Shown: one piece after another, positions 14,038 to 26,741 of the stretch | How the letters are laid out: the number at the start of each line of letters is the position of its first letter | Numbering within the stretch: the first letter of the stretch is position 1 | NCBI RefSeq assembly: GCF_010015445.1 | Contig: NC_053128.1 | Location: 9,398,840 to 9,462,839 of the forward strand | DNA length: 64,000 nucleotides | Reading direction: 5' to 3' | Source: Perca fluviatilis | Taxonomy: Eukaryota > Chordata > Actinopteri > Perciformes > Percidae | Translations under genes and position numbers: made by a program | Notes under the pieces: generated by a model | Seen by the model: the letters and a program-made list of their open reading frames with translations, nothing else | What the model was told of the DNA's origin: nothing | The model's database searches: none

Positions 14038-15284
14038 TAAGGGGACATAAAATGACTGGAATAGTTGATACAAAATTAAATTAAGTCATCATGTTTAAGA
14101 ATTATTTTCAGTTGTTAATTGCAATTTAATTGTTCACAAAGTTTGACATATCTGACCCAAAATGATCATTAGATGTTATTATTGCAGACGGTGTTTTCTG
14201 CCATGCCTGTACTGCAGCCACCTTTTACTTCCTGCTCGTTTCTGGGGGGCAGTTAAAGTAATTGTAATTTGGTTTCTTTGATTTGATCGTTGACCTGCTG
14301 CATAGATTTGCATAAAATTGTGAGTATAAAAGGTCTACGACTCCCAAACTGCTTACCCAAAATGTTTAACACCCACAGCTAAAATATCAGCATTTAGAAT
14401 TGTGAATCTAAGCGTTATGATTATTTTGGTCTTTGAGGTCAGTAAAATGCATAAAAACATTACCAAAAAAAGTAAAAACCCATAGCCACTGTTTCATTCC
14501 AGATCCAATGTGATGGAGCCCAGGCAATAAAAACACATTGTTGTTGTAATGTTTTCTGGCGGCACTGTGCACACTGTGAAACTGGCACATTGTGGGTATA
14601 CATGTCAGAGTGACACTTGCAAACTGAACTGATGTGATAACGAGAGCATGTGAATCCTGCGTTTTATTCTTTGCTCTTGCTCAGTGTCGAGGGAAACGCT
14701 TCATCGACAGTCTCGCAGGCACGCTCGCTGCCGGTTACACGCTTCGCCTTTCCCCTGAAGGCACAAACACATTCAGCTGATAGATAGATAGATAGATAGA
14801 TCGGACTTTGAAAACTGTGCCAACGCTGCACAGCATCGATGGCTATGATCCATTCACGCTGCTGACGGATTTGCCTGCCTCCCAGCCGCACTTGGATTTC
14901 CAACAAGCCCTTAGACAAACCCATTTTAGTTTTGTTACAGCTCGCTTGTTCTCTAGAGCCCACCATGCCTGTCGTCACTGCTGGCTGTTGTAATTGGACA
15001 AAAAAAAAAATTCTATCTTTCCCGGTAGTCTGTGGAATCATTTCAGTCGTGAAGTTAATTATATCATCATTATCATCTCCTTTGGCATTAGGAATACCTG
15101 GGAAAAGGAGCTTGGTACTACCTTTTCAGCTGAATGGTGGCAGAGGGCCCTTAACAGGGTCCACTCCAGGCCGGGACTAGGGTAAAAAAATCAGCCCTGG
15201 ACCACCACAATCGGCCGCCAAACGTCCTTGCACTCCCCTTCAACACATGTACATACCAGCAGGGTTCAACATTAGCACCATTTA
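14038..15284. other. Intron 1 sequence with a GATA repeat and hAT fragment
   Basis: A (GATA) repeat lies at about 14778-14801. About 15168-15240 ('ggccgggactagggtaaaaa', 'atcagccctggaccacc') is a decayed left end of the 24242-25742 family. The 125-residue minus-strand ORF at 14664-15041 is unrecognised. Confidence 0.4.
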
Positions 15285-15292
15285 CCAGCCAC

Positions 15293-16566
15293 CAGTGTTG
15301 GGCAACTTGCTTCCAAAATGTAATACATTATAGATTACTAGTTACTGTTATTTGAGAGTAATTAGTTATATTACTGTCTCTGAATTGTAATGCGTTAGAC
15401 CACTTTGCGTTACTTTTGAGTTAGTTTCGACAAAATAACAGCGGAAGTTTGACTTGGCAGCTAGCTTGTGAATTTCATCACCGGATCAATAAAGTCTACT
15501 TTTTAGCCATACATCATAGATTATTCATAATATTTTGTATAATTAATATGAATATGCAAAGTAACTAAAGCTATAAAAATAGATTAGTAAAACGTACAAT
15601 ATGCAAGTAGGAGAAAATGAAAATACTCAATTAAAAGTACCTTACATTGTATTGAAGTACAGCATTGTTGTAAAATGTTTGTGTAAAGCACTTGAATAAG
15701 AAATTCATGTTTAGTTTAAAACAGTCTAAAGGAAATGGTTGATTATAGTGTGATTAAAACTCATTATTTACATTATTTACAGTACTTGATTTACAGCTGA
15801 TATGTGAAAAGGTACAGTAATTTAGTTTTACTGCAAACCGTCACAGGAAGTGCTTTTATTTTGAAGTAGCCTACACGGAAGTTGTCTGTTGTGTACTCTT
15901 GCTAGCTTGTGTTGAGATGAACGTGAGACCCTAGATGCAAAACATGTCCGTCAAGCTTAAGTTTCTCACTTTCTTGTTTGTAAAACTGCAACATATTGAA
16001 CAGTAAAAGACGAGCGTTTTTTGGTCGTCATTCGAAGCCTTTCCACTACAGGCAGAGTTACTCTCCACGGCTGATAAAATGCAACGATGTTTACGTGTAG
16101 CAAGCCCAAACATTAATTCCCGACATGTTTCTATTTGTCAGTGGTTCGAACACACTGCTGTCCGCACTGACGTACAGTCACCTGTTGGGACACAGATGTT
16201 GTCCGTACCGTCTCTGGTTCTGGCTCTGACCGCGGGAACAGTGACAGGACAGCTCACTTCAACGCAGCGCGTAACTCCTGAAAAATATAATGTCCATCTC
16301 GCAAATGTATCTGTCTCTGCAGTCATCTCAACCATCGAATACAGCAAGAGGAAATGGTACTCCCGACTTTTTTTTCCTGTGAACGGTGTTGGGAAATTCT
16401 TAAAAAATGTTGCGTTAAAATGCATTGTAACTTGCGTTACTGAGATTGTAATGGGTGTAATATTACCGAAATTTAATTAGTAATGCTTTACATTACTGCG
16501 TTACAGCAAAAAGGAATACATTACTGTAATTGCGCTACTTTTGTTAACAAGTTACTCCCAACACTG
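15293..16566. mobile_element. Non-autonomous hAT-like element, 1.27 kb
   Basis: The ends CAGTGTTGGGCAACTTGCTT and AACAAGTTACTCCCAACACTG are inverted. Both ends carry 'taatgcgtta'/'gcgttac' motifs. The perfect 8-bp duplication CCAGCCAC flanks it (15285-15292, 16567-16574). It interrupts a sequence that continues as 'ccagccacatgctggtaaaa'. The 133-residue ORF at 16079-16480 has no known domain. Confidence 0.88.
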
Positions 16567-16574
16567 CCAGCCAC

Positions 16575-18697
16575 ATGCTGGTAAAATATGCAAGTGGCTG
16601 GTAGATTTGCTTGACTCATAAACAAAGATACACATAGAGATGAAAATTTGCTATAGAGACATTAACTATTTATGGGGAAAACCATGTTTATATGATTAGA
16701 GAGAAGCTGTGTTGTCACACTTCATTACAGTCTTTAAAGATTTGTTGGAAGCTGTGTCTCTGTGTAGCTGTTATGCGTCTTCTATAATTGGCTTCAGTAG
16801 TCAGCCATGATAAGTTGCTGCTTGGGGTATCTGTGTGTGTGTTTATGTGAATGTTGTGTGACTATTTGTCTATGTTTGGGGTTTTGCCATCTTGTGGAGA
16901 ATTCAGTCGATATAGGAATACATTAATTCAGAAATTGGTCACTTTCCCAGATTTTCTTTTTATCTTCCCATTTATTTGATCATTTTAGTGAAGATAAAAA
17001 GTTAAGATTAGGTTTGTTCATGCAGAAGTGTGAGTAGTATGCTCTGCGTTTACAAAATGGCATCCTGCTTGTGGGCTTGTTGGTTTAGTATGTGATTTGG
17101 AATTAGGACAATTTAGATTTTGTTCCACTTAAAGATATAATAGGTAACATTTCCACATTAAGATTTCCAGAAACGATCATAATCAGTAAAGGATTTGTTA
17201 TATATATATATATATATTAACCATTACTATGAAATAAACAACAATATTTTGTTGAGTTGTGTACTTACATGATCCCAAATGTTTCCAACAATATTCAAAC
17301 CTGAAATCTATCATTTTAATCAAGGGCATGGTCCGTGTCATTTGGTCGCTGTTGCCATGTCACCTTTGCGCATGCGTCAGTGTTGTGGTTGTCATTAATT
17401 GACTTTTCATCCAGTTTTAAGCTACATTTTTACGATTCACTTAACTATATTGTTACAAACAGCTAAGCTAACCTGGGCTCGCTACACAAAGGCGCACAGC
17501 TGCTAAAGGTTAACCCAGCCAGTAACATGAATGTGTCTGTCTGGTTCTCCCTACGTTTTCACCGTGAGAATGAGACTAACTTGCCTCATTCCTACTTCTA
17601 GAGGGGTTTGTGCTGTGTTACTGACTCACTCAGGACCTGCATGGTTTCGCTCCAGTGCCCACGACGTAGCTTCGGTCCGCTCCGTCCTGCGTTTTTTTTT
17701 TCCCGGGCCGTCCCAGCTCTTCCTCGTTGTTGTAGTCCAGGTTTTAAAAGGTGTATTTACAAAAGTTTGTGTTGTGGGAAAACTAGAAAGGCAAAGTCTT
17801 TTCCGTCAGAAATAGTCTTTCTCTTAGTGTTTCTCCGTGGGGTAGCGTCTGGTTCGCAGCCGTCAGCCTGCAGCATCCTGCCTGCCGTGGTTGTCCCCCC
17901 TCGGGACACAATCTGAATCTCCTTATCAACACCTGCCGCGTTGGCTAAATCAGATCACACAAACATGTCCCCCTCATGTGACGTGTCAGTCTATCCCTAT
18001 TCGCTCACTCCTCCAGAAGACCCGGCGTAACAATACATTTTAACCAGATAAAGAATTTTAGTCATCGGATCGACGTCTGGATCTTAAATTGTCAGAGCAA
18101 ACATTAGTGGCAGCTCTCCGCCAACGAGTCACAGTGGCAGAGAAATCCTGTTTTTAACTTTAAACTTCTTTATTGCGTGTTTTTGTCCGGTTTCAATCAC
18201 CAGGTCCATTTCTTTTTTGAAGATGAAGAGACCTCTGCGTATAATTTGACTGCCTATAAAAACCTCGAAGATGGATGGATGGATGGATATAAACTTCCTG
18301 AATGATGAACACTGAAGGAGTCCTAGCCAGCAGAAACTGACTGCAATGACTGCATTGCTCTGTCTTTTGTTTTTGTTTTGATTGACAGACTCCTAGCACC
18401 AGAAAAGTACGTATTGTACGTAAGGTTTGATATGAGACCTTAAAGTATGCCTCAGAACAATTATTTTTCCAGTCATGTAATATGAGAACGATACATTCTT
18501 CAAGAGGGTATGTGATGTAAATAATTTATATATTTTTTTTGCATATATGACTACTTTCCAACAATGTTTCAAATACTATATTTGCAGTTTGCTTGTTGTG
18601 GATAAATGTCTATGTCTATTATTATCGACTTATATATACAGACTTATACGGACTCTTCCATTGGCCATGTTTCAGAACAGCCAACACACATTTTGAT
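16575..18697. other. Intron 1 sequence, no gene recognised
   Basis: Short AT microsatellite at about 17201-17217 and GGAT repeat at 18272-18288. The 17120-18080 part has a GC-rich centre with an AT-rich rim and may be an old element ('aaagatataataggtaacat' at its left), but its ends were not found. Confidence 0.35.
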
Positions 18698-18705
18698 ACT
18701 CAAAT

Positions 18706-19027
18706 AGGGGCTGCATCTAACAATTATTTCCATTATGAAATAATCTGTTGATTTTCTTTTCCTCGAATAATCTATTAGTTGTTTGGTTTATAAAATGAAA
18801 GAAAATTGTAAAAAATAATGTTAATCAGTGTTTCCTAAAGCCCAACATGATATCCTCAAAAGTCTTGTTTTGTCCACAACTCAGATATTCAATTTACTGT
18901 CATAAAGGAGTTAATAAACTAGAAAATATTTAAGAAGCTGAGATCAGAGAATGTTAACTTTTTTCATGAAAAATGACTCTAACCGATTATTCCATTTCCG
19001 ATGAGTCGATTAGTCTTTGCAGCTCTA
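18706..19027. mobile_element. Non-autonomous hAT-like element, 322 bp
   Basis: The left end AGGGGCTGCATCTAACAATTA and right end 'gattagtctttgcagctcta' are inverted. The 8-bp duplication ACTCAAAT flanks it (18698-18705, 19028-19035). Confidence 0.82.
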
Positions 19028-19035
19028 ACTCAAAT

Positions 19036-19836
19036 AGTTGTTTAGTCACAACACATACAGTACACATATGCACATCATGTAATGCTTCCAGTTAACATTT
19101 TGATGTTTGCCTACTCCAGTGAAAGGAGTTTGCGGTACCATTGGGGCCACTTAATACGGACTCTGTACATAACTAGAGTTTATGGTTGAACCCCTCATGT
19201 ATCATAAGTCATTTCTTACTCTGTAAATTTCCTGACACTGTGCATTTCAAATTGATGAAACTGGATGGATTCTACAGCCGGCCTTTGTGTATGAAATGGA
19301 TTCCCTGGACTCTCATTAGAGCGCATTGTTTTTTTTCGCAGCATCATCTGAAAGCAGTTTACCTGCTGATGTCATTTCCCATTATGCTCTGGTATATATT
19401 CCATTGTTTTTCACAGCGCTGTTTGTTCTCTTTGAAAGCAGGGCTGAGTTTCATCAGCCCAGTGTCACAATCAGCACTTTCCTCCAGGGACAGCGCATTA
19501 GGACCGCTGTACTATGGCTGCTTAGCCGATTACCACTGTTTCTTATTCACAGGATGGAGCAGCCTGCTTGCCCCACTGCCGCACCTCCCCATGGCCTCCA
19601 TTACCCTGCATCTTTCTTTTTCTCCTTAAGTGTCATGTTGCCCTAACTCCCTGCACCCCTGCTTCTCATTGCTTTGAAAAACACTGCTCATTTTGCTTTC
19701 TTCCTCCATTTCCCCTAAATGCAGTTACATTTCTCACAACAGCATGCACCATGATAAGCTTTGTTTGGAACTATAAATCAAAGTGATGCTCTGTAGCTGC
19801 TTGGCAAAGTGTCTAAGAGAGAAGCCAATGTGCTTG
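19036..19836 (+). other. Non-repetitive pyrimidine-rich intron 1 stretch
   Basis: About 19180-19790 shows no repeat signature and has open frames of 147 and 106 residues (19186-19629, 19326-19646) that overlap in different frames. Composition is C/T-rich and neither has a known motif. It may be a conserved non-coding stretch. Confidence 0.3.
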
Positions 19837-19844
19837 AATCAAAC

Positions 19845-21251
19845 TCGGGATGCACCGATATGAAAATGTTGGCCGATACCAATAACCGATATTATTATTA
19901 TTATTATTGCTGGTATGGCACGTAACCAATTTTTACCAACGTCGATATGATCTGGCTGTCGATTTCAACCTTTTAACAGTTGTAGTTTCTATGAAAATTA
20001 TGTTGTACTGAAAAACGTGTAAACACTGAATGTGAAAAAGTAATGTCTTTATTTGAAAAACATTTGAAAAAGCCCATGGATCCTAGATTTACCACATTGC
20101 TAGGGCCACCATGAAAAACACAAGTAACTAAGAGCGTTAGTTTAAGGCTGCTTTTATAACTTTATAATAATTAATGAAAGTCCAGTTTAACTCACATCTG
20201 TAAAAAAGTCTGGCTCATAAATCAATAACTATGGATCATAAAACCAAATATCCTGACAAGATTTTGTGATTAATCAGGGTTTTCTGTGGGTTGGTGAGGG
20301 ACACCTCACTAAAGCAAAACTTGAAAGAGCAGGTTGTCACTGAAATGAGAATAGCTGGTCCACCTTAAAGCCAGCCCACCTTAAAGGGATACGCCACAGT
20401 TTGTTGAAACAGGGCTTATCACGGTCTCCCCTAGCTGTAGATAGGTGGGCCAACGCAGTTTTTGTGCATACATTGTTTTAGTCCGCTGCAACACCGGCAG
20501 CGCCGCCGCTAGTTAGCTTAGCGTAGTGAATGGAATCCTATGTTGCCGGTTAGCATGTTGTGAGTAAAAGTGAGCCAACAAGAGACAAAAAAAACAACCT
20601 AATTACTTGTACTGAGACAAAAAATGCGTTGGCCCACCTATCTACAGCCAGGGTAGACCGTGATAAGCACTATTTCAACAAACTGTGGCGTATTCCTTTA
20701 GTGAGTCTGAGCTAAAGTTGTCGCTAGCTCTGTGCCGGCTAATCCCCCCTTCACTTTGTTTAACCAGCAGCAATCAAGCAAGACACAGGATCTTAGCTTG
20801 GGTCTTGAGGAGTTGTAGCATTTATTAACCGACAGAAACTGCACAGACTGCACTGCTACATTCACAGCTATAACGTTACTACTACTGCTCTCCACCATAC
20901 ACTGGCTATCGCACAAACAATGTTGGTGAACTTCTGGATTGCGGTTCTTTATATGAGTAATCAAATTGGTGGTGATGAAGGATTTGACCCTGCGTCCTCC
21001 TTGCATTATTTCAACCTTGCAAGTATTGCATTCTGCAATTCACGTCTCATTTCATTGCTTCGTCTTCAGCATGTAAATCCTGTACTGCGTCACTCAAACT
21101 CTGCGTGGCCAAAACAACGCACAACAGCAGCTAGACGGAAATAATCATTGATTGTTCACGTCGGCCCAGTTTTGCTCATCGGACCGATGTGTAACAAAAT
21201 GACTAGCATCGGCCAATAGCGATATGATTGCCAGTATATCGTGCGTCCCTA
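19845..21251. mobile_element. hAT-like element with nested MITE
   Basis: The ends TCGGGATGCACCGATATGAA and 'agtatatcgtgcgtccct' + 'a' are inverted; both ends also hold 'ggccgata'/'atcggcc'. Flanks AATCAAAC (19837-19844) and GATCAAAC (21252-21259) match at 7 of 8 bases. A palindromic MITE is inserted at 20381-20702. Confidence 0.82.
20381..20702. mobile_element. MITE with ~75-bp inverted ends
   Basis: The left arm 'ttaaagggatacgccacag' ... 'gataggtgggccaacgca' and the right arm 'tgcgttggcccacctatct' ... 'ctgtggcgtattccttta' pair over about 75 bp with few mismatches. It lies inside the 19845-21251 element and so is younger than it. Confidence 0.82.
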
Positions 21252-21259
21252 GATCAAAC

Positions 21260-22212
21260 AGTCACCTAATTAAAAAAAGAATTAACAAAAGTAACGAGTT
21301 AAAAACCTGTTTGAGATTGTGGATGCTGCAGTGCAAGTTGTAAAGGTTCTTGCTGTGATATCATCATCATCATCATCATCCCAAAAAAATGTCCAAGTTC
21401 CATAACATTAGTCCACAGTATGTACTACATACTACAAGTTATATGGGTCGTATACAATAAATCTGTATACTGTTTTGTGCTAACAGAGAAATCAAGTGTT
21501 GATCAAAGTCTAATTGTGACTTTGGAACGATATCACCAACTAAACTATTAAAGTATTTAATTTAAAGGTTTCCCTTTTGTCTGATCCTCCTCCTGGCATC
21601 CTTTCGGTGTGATCCTGATTGCATTTTGTTTCCCAGGCCCCCCTGGTGATATCTGACAGCTCAGACGGATGTGAAACATGTCATGGGCTGGTGATGTGCA
21701 TTGTTCAAATCAAGGAGAAAGCCTCTGACATCAACACTGTCAAAAGTTTGACACAATAATACAATCAAGAAGACAGGCAATTTACCTTCATGCCGTTTGT
21801 GGTTCGGTGCCTTTTTTCGTATGAAAGTACTTCTCTCTCTTTTAGTAAGGGCTGGCCTGGCCAATATATCTATATTACATCGACATCGATATATATGAGG
21901 CTAGATATCGTCTTAAAATTGGTTGTTCGTGATATGACACAAGTGTTGTCGTTTTTATGGTTTTAAAGGCTGCATTAAATTGATGTAATTTTCTGAACAG
22001 ACTCTTTTAGCTGTTTTCTTTTTTGCCTTTACCCATTTAGTCATTATAGCCACATTATTGATGATTATTTATCTAAAATGTCATTGTATACATTTTTTGT
22101 GAAAGCACCAAAAGTTAACCATACAATATCGCGGCAATATTGACATCGATGTATTTGGTCAAAACTATCGTGCATTAGATTATCTCCATATTGCCAGCTT
22201 TACTTGTAGTTG
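21260..22212. other. Intron 1 sequence with a hAT-like fragment
   Basis: An (ATC) repeat is at 21362-21381. About 21850-22165 ('ctggccaatatatctatatt' ... 'caatattgacatcgatgta') resembles the ends of a hAT-like fish element rich in 'atatcg' motifs; borders are unclear. Confidence 0.4.
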
Positions 22213-22214
22213 TA

Positions 22215-23279
<1,065 letters not shown>

Positions 23280-23800
23280 CCACAACAGCAAGGCAGCATT
23301 ATTTATATAGCACATTTCAGAAAAAATGAAAAAGCAGTTTAAAACAATAAAAAACAGCTAGAATAGAATAAGACAGGTATAAAATACAAGAATATAAGTG
23401 CAGTGTAAGAAATGAACAATTACTTTGAAAAAGGCAGCATAAAAACAAGTCTTCGGCCCTGATTAAAAGAACTGAGAGCGGACTGGAGTTTTTTTTTTTT
23501 GTTTAGTTCTGACTCTGGGGACACAAAGCAGACCTGTCCCAGGTGACCTGAGAGGTCTGGATGGTTCATTATCTAGCAGCAGATCAGAAATAAACCATTC
23601 GGTGCTTTATGAACCACCAATAGTATTTCAAAATCAATTCTTTGAGAGACAGGAAGCCAGTGTACTGGAGTGATGTGATCCACTTTCCTGGTCAGTACCT
23701 GACATTGGAGGAATGATTGATTGTATTTGTCTATGGTATTTAACGCACATGAACGATGGCAATATATATGAAACCTTTTCATGCTGGGACTTTTCTGAGT
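23280..23800 (-). mobile_element. LINE (L2-like) 3' end
   Basis: Minus-strand 23573-23782 reads RKVDHITPVHWLPVSQRIDF and then EILLVVHKAPNGL, the conserved C-terminal part of fish L2/CR1-type reverse transcriptases. The + strand left part ('ggcagcattatttatatagc', then A-rich sequence) is the usual 3' UTR of these elements. The copy is 5'-truncated and broken. A related tail is at 34977-35155. Confidence 0.7.
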
Positions 23801-24241
23801 GCTGGAGTAATATCAGTGTTTGTGATCATTTCTAGTCTGAAATGAAAGCTGAGGTCCTCTTTGTGTTTGTGGTGCACAGGGAGTGTTTGATTAGGTCTTC
23901 AACCCCGTTCAGTCTGATTTCTCCAGACCACCGGGCACATGGGAATACATTGATCTGCAGAGGGATTGCACATACAAGAAGCTATCAGAAGGCAATGAGG
24001 CACAGCCAACAGCAATTTTCAGTAGGAATGTGTTAGAAATGTGTTTGTGTGTGTCTGTGGAAGGGTGTTTGGTCATTTGGTTTTTTTGCAGTCAGAAGCT
24101 TTGCAAAAAAGTGGTTGCTTCTCTGTAATCTTTAATTCCCATCCCAAATATAGTGATGTGTCGTACTTTATATGCACTGCCACAACCTCACACAGCGTTT
24201 GTACCATACCATTTTATGTGGGCAGATTCTACGGCCTTCTA

Positions 24242-25742
24242 CAGGGCTGGACTGGGACAAAAAAAATCAGCCCTGGCATTTTTGGCCCAGGCGGCCCACA
24301 CCCACCGTGATTGGTCAGACACATTCTCTGCAGACAGTCCTCTTAAAATATGCGTGCATTCTATGATATTAGTTGCTTGTGTTCTGCGTTCATGTGATAG
24401 TTTTGGATCCTTCAGGAGGGGTCTCAAGATTTATCTGTTGATCTTACACTTAAATAATTCATTCATTCTTAGAGTTATGGTCTGTAGATTTATGGTATTT
24501 GTTTATTTTTGTATTATTGATATTTGATATTTTATTGCCATCATTGTTGTTATTACTATTTTGCTTAATATTGGCTTAGCAACTTTTTAAAACGGTTTAC
24601 TGTTAATTTTAACTATTGTAAGATTTTGTCGCTTTGGACAAAAGTGTCTGCTAAATACAATAACCATAACCCTTCCCTAAAGCTACAATAAAGCTGAGAG
24701 TAGTATATGCCCTGGAAAAGAGCCCCAATACAAGAGAAGCAGTGTAATCGCTCACTTTTGATTGACAACCTGGAGGCCATAGAGTACACAATGTCTATAC
24801 TCAAGTGCAAGGAATTGCCAAAGACGAAGAGTTTAAAGTATAATTTCAAATGATTTAATAACATTTAAGTATACAAGTATGTATTGTCAGTAAAGTCAGT
24901 CAAAATGTTGCCTTGGCCCACACCAATGAACAAGAAAGATTTACTCTAACAAGGTAACCTTTTAAAAGAGTGAGAAACACAGAGAAGTGTCAGCTAAGTT
25001 AAGCTATAATTATTTTTACATTGTATACATGAGCCTAGTAGAACAGGCTGCATAGATCACACAGACTTTTCAGCTACCCAACAGGCCAACCGCTAGCATT
25101 TTCAATGTGAACTTAAGCAGTTAGGTTACCTGACAGCCACTAACTTTAACTACTTGTTGTCGTTATGACGTGAGGCGCACATAACGCATTCACGCATTCC
25201 ATCTTTTCCTCATTCGCTCCCATGGCCCTGTCGGGGTCACTCTCCTCCTCCTCGGCTTCTTCCCTGTCATGATGTCGTTTCTGCTTCTCTGCTATAGCCA
25301 GCCACCTCTCCTCCTTCCTCTACTTCCGGTAATGCCAATGTTGAAGCAGCTAAGTACTACAGCCCCGAATATGTCAAAAATTTTGGCACATTTTGAGGCA
25401 TCCGCCTGTAGATTCTTAATCTTTTTCTCCCGTAATTTCTCTGCACCTCCCTTGCGCTTTAGTGGTCGTTTGTCCATTTTAACATGGATGCTAAACTTCC
25501 AGCGTAAGCATAACTATTACAGCTTGTGTCTCAGGGCCCGGAGTGGGGAAGGGGGTTCCTGGATTTGATTGGTTCAGGCCAGTGCCAAAAAAATTAACCA
25601 ATGGGCTGCTGTCAGTTCTTTATGGGCCGGTGCAGCCCCAAAAAAAAAAAAAAGCCCTATAAATTATATCGCCGATTTGGCCAAAAAGTGCGTTGGCCCA
25701 CTTGGAAAATGCTCGGTATGCCAGATGGCCAGTCCAGCCCTG
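24242..25742. mobile_element. hAT-like element, copy 1
   Basis: The ends CAGGGCTGGACTGG and CCAGTCCAGCCCTG are perfectly inverted over 14 bp. Flanks GCCTTCTA and GCCTTACA agree at 7 of 8 bases. The interior includes a + strand LINE-like end (about 24405-24670, SFGSFRRGLKIYLL and then GTCGCTTTGGACAAAAGTG) that a second copy (30456-34004) also has. No hAT transposase is seen. The right end lies about 310 bp before the whirlin exon. Confidence 0.85.
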
Positions 25743-26030
25743 GCCTTACAAAATCCCATTCAATTGATTGAAGTTTGGACTCGCACTCATGTTCTGAGAA
25801 ATACAAATGTTTGGGTAACACTTTATAATAACCATCAAATAAATGGTGAATTGATAGTTAATTCACCTTTAGTTAAAAGTTATTTTACTGTTAAAAAACA
25901 TTGACATTATGACTTATTAGACTTACTTATTATGAATTATAAATGTATGTTATTTTATCATAAGTTTAGTGCAATATAAAATAATAAGTCTGACTTGTGT
26001 ATATAACCTACATTGGCCTGTAGTCACTCT
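25743..26030. other. End of intron 1 before the whirlin exon
   Basis: AT-rich unique-looking sequence that runs into the CTCTC acceptor tract. Candidate branch-point adenines are many and none stands out. Confidence 0.4.
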
Positions 26031-26053
26031 CTCCTCTCCTCTCCTCTCCTCAG
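26031..26053 (+). promoter_or_regulatory. whrn: Splice acceptor with CTCTC-repeat polypyrimidine tract
   Basis: The acceptor cag at 26051-26053 is preceded by a pure pyrimidine run made of CTCTC units. The tract is itself a short 5-bp microsatellite, so its length may vary between individuals. It is the only acceptor-quality tract abutting the whirlin reading frame here. Confidence 0.8.
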
Positions 26054-26272
26054 GTACTGAAAGGCAGTAAAAAACTTTGCCTCTCTGTGCGTTCAGTCGG
26101 GCGGATTCCCGGCGGCTACGTCACCAACCATGTTTACACCTGGGTTGACCCTCAGGGTCGGAGTGTGTCCCCCCCTCCCGACCTGACTGAGCACCGGAGC
26201 GCCACCCTGAGGAGAACCGACAGCCAGCGACGCAGCAACATGCAGCTACTGCAGGAGGGAGACGAGAAGAAG
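26054..26272 (+). CDS. whrn: whirlin exon (end of PDZ1 and inter-PDZ linker)
   Basis: This 219-bp exon encodes 73 residues in one open frame from VLKGSKKLCLSV to LLQEGDEKK. The middle contains GRIPGGYVTNH and YTWVDPQGRS, which I recognise as the vertebrate whirlin segment just after PDZ1. Whirlin is a PDZ scaffold of hair-cell stereocilia tips and the photoreceptor periciliary region; it binds usherin, ADGRV1 and myosin XV. The first ~14 residues are the last helix and strand of PDZ1; the rest is the basic, serine-rich linker to PDZ2. The exon starts after a cag acceptor at 26051-26053 and stops before gtgagg at 26273, phase 0 at both ends. The frame runs on open past the donor, but the homology stops there. 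Exon 1 (N-terminal helical domain and most of PDZ1) must lie before the window. Fish can have two whirlin paralogues; this exon alone does not say which. Confidence 0.95.
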
Positions 26273-26741
26273 GTGAGGCTTTACACGAGAAACGAAAGAC
26301 CAGAGCTCTGGAATAATGAAGCTGTTTCCATTGGCTACCTTTTTCTGTTTTACACAAATATCTCAGTTGTACTTTCAAAAGAAGTACTATCAGAGGGGGG
26401 GGGGGAAGTAAAATATTCATGTTCTGAATAACATGTCCCAGGAACTCTATGATGATAAATCATTTTTATTGCAGTTTTATAGGTTGCCATGGCAATAATT
26501 TGTTCCAAACATGCATCCTTTTAACAGTTTCTGTTTGTACTATGAGTACATTATTTGCATGAATCATTTCTTTAATTTCTTTGAAAGTCAGTGATATAAA
26601 AAATATGAAATCAAATATTCATGATGAATGTAAAAAGGCAAGCTAAATTACGTTGATCTAAAGGAAGCAAATATATCTGTGTTTGATCCAAAAATCATAA
26701 ACCCCATAAACCTATGTTAAAAATCATACCATCCTCTAAAG

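Noticed and set aside
14664..15041. 125-residue minus-strand ORF
   Set aside because: Runs through a GATA microsatellite and a repeat fragment; no domain.
16079..16480. 133-residue + strand ORF
   Set aside because: Lies inside a non-autonomous hAT-like element and has no recognisable protein pattern.
26054..26431. ORF running past the exon end (114 residues from 26087)
   Set aside because: Homology to whirlin stops at 26272 before a canonical gtgagg donor; the extension is intronic.
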